Assembly: GCA_002104945.1 (NCBI GenBank)
Contig: MCFH01000003.1
Coordinates: forward strand, 496,001 to 560,000
From: Piromyces finnis
Lineage: Eukaryota > Neocallimastigomycota > Neocallimastigomycetes > Neocallimastigales > Neocallimastigaceae
Length of the DNA stretch: 64,000 nt
Direction: 5' to 3'
The notes beneath the pieces are model-generated. The model worked only from the letters and a program-made list of their open reading frames with translations, did no database searches and had not been told where the DNA came from. Below are positions 61,938-64,000 of this stretch, one piece after another; positions within the stretch are counted from its first letter, which is position 1, and each line of letters begins with the position of its first letter. Made by a program: the position numbers and the translations under genes.

Positions 61938-63071
61938 GATTTCTAAAATATTTTTTTGATCAATTTTATTTCTTTTTCATTAATTCTTTTATATTTACCT
62001 TTTTAAAAATAATTATTTCCTTTTTACTATTTATATTCTTAATTATTCTTAAAACAACTTTTCTTTTACTCTTTTCTGTTTTTATAATTTTTTTTTTTTT
62101 TAAATGGAATGTTTAATTTTTTTTTAAAAAATTAATAATTAAATATAAAAATAATGAGAGGAAATGATTGGCTAATTCAACAAACAATTAATCATTTTTT
62201 CTGGATCAAAAATAAATAAATTTATTACAATTAATGATTTATGTAGATGGATTGTACATAAATGTAAAAATTCAATATAATAAATATTTTTTTTAAAAAA
62301 AGACATACTTTTTGGTGTGTGTGTTAAAATTGTTAATAAATAGATAGATAGATTTTGATTTAATAAAAACTAATAATGGGATTTTCTTTGAAGTATATCC
62401 ATTTATTTTTTAAATAGTGTTATAAATTTGATCTATTTGTATATTTCCTCTATATTGATATTTATCTTCTTTTATTTTGTTAATAATTTTCAATAGCATT
62501 TTAAAGAAATTAATAAAAAATTTGTATTTTTTTAAATAATTTAATATAAAAATATAAAATATATTTTTTAACCTCTATATCATAAAAATGATTTTAACTT
62601 TTTTGTTATTGTTATTTTTTTATATTTTTTTTATTAATGTTTTTATTTTATTTTTTTTTTTGTTATTGTTTTTAATTTGACTTTTTTTTTTTGTTATTGT
62701 TGTTGTTGTTAGTGTTGTTATTAATTTTTATCAAAAAGGAATAATTAATCTAAATTAATATAAAAGAAAGACAAACTTTAAATTATAAAAAATTTCAATA
62801 AACTTTAAAAACTATTTTCATCAATTTTTCACAGCAGTAAAACCTTAAAAATCATTATTCCAAAAAGTTTTATTACACTATTTTCATTCAAACTTACACT
62901 TTTATTTTTTAATATTAGTGAACAATGATAGTAGTGTTTTAATAAAATTATTGTTTTCTTATGAATTAAATTATATAATAAATACATATATATAACCAAC
63001 AATAAAAAAGTTTAAGCAAACAAAAAAATAATAATAATAATAATATTATTCCAAACTTATAATTTACAATA

Positions 63072-64000
63072 ATGACAGAAATAGATACTAATCCAAATAA
63101 AACTACTATCATTGATGAAGAATTTCATTGTGAATTAAATTTTCATTCCCTTTTTGCTGAAGGTTCAAATTTAACACGTCAAGGAAACTATATTAAAGCT
63201 ATTGATGCATATACAAAAGTAAATTAAAATAAAATATACTTATAATATTTATATTTATAATTTTTTTAGTTAAAATAAACCAGGTTTTGTTTTAAGGCTA
63301 ATTAAATACTATTTAAATATTATTTATCTTTCTATTTTTAAATATAAAAAGGCATTATCTATACGATATGAAGACAAAAATAGTTTAGTAGCAAGATCCT
63401 ACTGTTATTTACAAAGTGGTGATATAGAAAATGCCTTAGATGATGCTAATACTGCTCTTAAAAATGATAAAGACTTTCCAAAGGTATATCTATGAATTTA
63501 ATATTATAATTTATAATTTAATTCAATATTTAGTCAAAGATTATAATTAATATTACTTTTTAATTTAAAAAGGGTATCTTAAGAAAAGCAGAAGCATTAT
63601 ATGCTCAAGGTGATTTCGAAATGGCTTTAGTATACTTTCATAGAGGTAATAAATTACGTCCAGAAATTGAAGATTTCAGACTTGGTATACAAAAATCTAA
63701 AGAAGCAATTGATAATTCCATTGGAGGTATGTTAAAATAATATAAGATCTTTTTTTTTTTTTAAAAAAAAAAAAAACTAAATATAATGCATTTTTATATT
63801 GAAAAATAATAATTAAATTCATTTCATTTTTTTTAAATATATATATTAATTCATAAATGCCTTTTTTTTTCCCCTCATTTTCATTAATAGATCCAAAATT
63901 ATATAAGATCCCAGACTTTAAAAAAGAAAAAGATGTATCACCAACATCTTCACATATACCTTCAACAGCAAAGTTAAAAAATTTATCAGGCAGAGAAAAA
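63072..64000 (+). CDS. ODAD4: TTC25/ODAD4-like outer dynein arm docking TPR protein, N-terminal part (cut by window end)
   Basis: Exons so far: 63072-63218, 63352-63483, 63573-63726, 63891-64000 and beyond, in phase. Residues about 25-140 form three TPR repeats: AEGSNLTRQGNYIKAIDAYT, then DKNSLVARSYCYLQSGDIE, then GILRKAEALYAQGDFEMALV followed by FHRGNKLRPE and FRLGIQKSKEAIDNSIG. The DKNSLVARS, GDFEMALVYFHRG and KLRP-FRLGIQK blocks are characteristic of TTC25/ODAD4 rather than generic TPR proteins. In animals it docks outer dynein arms to axonemal doublets. The gene implies motile flagella with outer arms. The low-complexity linker starting at about 150 also follows the family layout. The rest lies outside the window. 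Confidence 0.85.

Larger units (their letters stand above)
60932..63071. promoter_or_regulatory. 2.1-kb divergent intergenic region carrying two snoRNA-like elements
   Basis: Between the Dam-like start and the TTC25-like start. Mostly AT-rich simple sequence, but it contains two 79-bp GC-richer elements (annotated separately), the only such islands outside genes in this window. Confidence 0.55.

Overview
This window looks like nuclear DNA of an anaerobic gut fungus (Neocallimastigomycota; genus not resolved). The intergenic DNA is extremely AT-rich and full of AAT/AAAT microsatellites and poly-A/poly-T runs. Genes are interrupted by short, AT-rich GT-AG introns. The gene set is fungal: a Met2-type homoserine O-acetyltransferase, Utp10, POLE3/Dpb4, and a secreted subtilisin carrying CBM18 chitin-binding modules. 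It also includes genes of a flagellated cell (ARL6/BBS3, TTC25/ODAD4) and genes of bacterial or phage type (polyketide synthase, intronless esterase, Dam-type methyltransferase). Dictyostelids have similar base composition, but the flagellar genes and CBM18 modules argue against them. The assignment is an inference.

Layout. 1-1279 (-): 5' end of a type I polyketide synthase with a degenerate N-terminal carrier-like domain. 1280-6767: gene desert. 6768-9774 (-): ZZZ3-like SANT/ZZ protein in 13 exons. 10497-11117 (+): histidine phosphatase. 12064-18487 (+): UTP10/HEATR1. 19066-19932 (-): alpha/beta-hydrolase esterase. 21626-23455 (+): subtilisin plus two CBM18. 24894-26089 (+): Cys-rich single-pass membrane protein. 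26578-33592 (-): MYSM1-type SANT-SWIRM-JAMM histone deubiquitinase with a giant Asp/Asn-rich insert holding 23 tandem 66-bp units. 35565-36650 (-): ARL6/BBS3. 37473-38889 (-): POLE3/Dpb4. 39763-40974 (+): Rho-family protein whose GTPase motifs are destroyed. 42005-44402 (-): ANKRD13-like. 48000-49399 (-): M50B-like membrane metalloprotease. 52920-55076 (+): Met2. 56206-56730 (-): Yar1-like ankyrin protein. 58028-60931 (-): phage-type regulator/Dam methyltransferase gene with introns and an Asn-rich tail. 61585-61937 (-): two copies of a candidate box C/D snoRNA. 63072-64000 (+): 5' part of TTC25/ODAD4.

I assembled the multi-exon models by hand, requiring GT-AG borders, consistent phase across every junction and family-like continuity of the protein. 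Exon coordinates are in each entry. Themes: chromatin and DNA (ZZZ3-like, MYSM1-like, POLE3, the Dam-like protein), ribosome biogenesis (UTP10, Yar1-like, candidate snoRNAs) and the flagellum (ARL6, TTC25). These are not an operon-like system; eukaryotic neighbours here are probably independent.

The strongest candidates for undescribed biology are the domesticated phage-type Dam protein with an altered catalytic motif, the hypervariable-looking repeat inside the MYSM1-like enzyme, the pseudo-GTPase with exact Cdc42 register, and the duplicated GC-rich snoRNA-like element.
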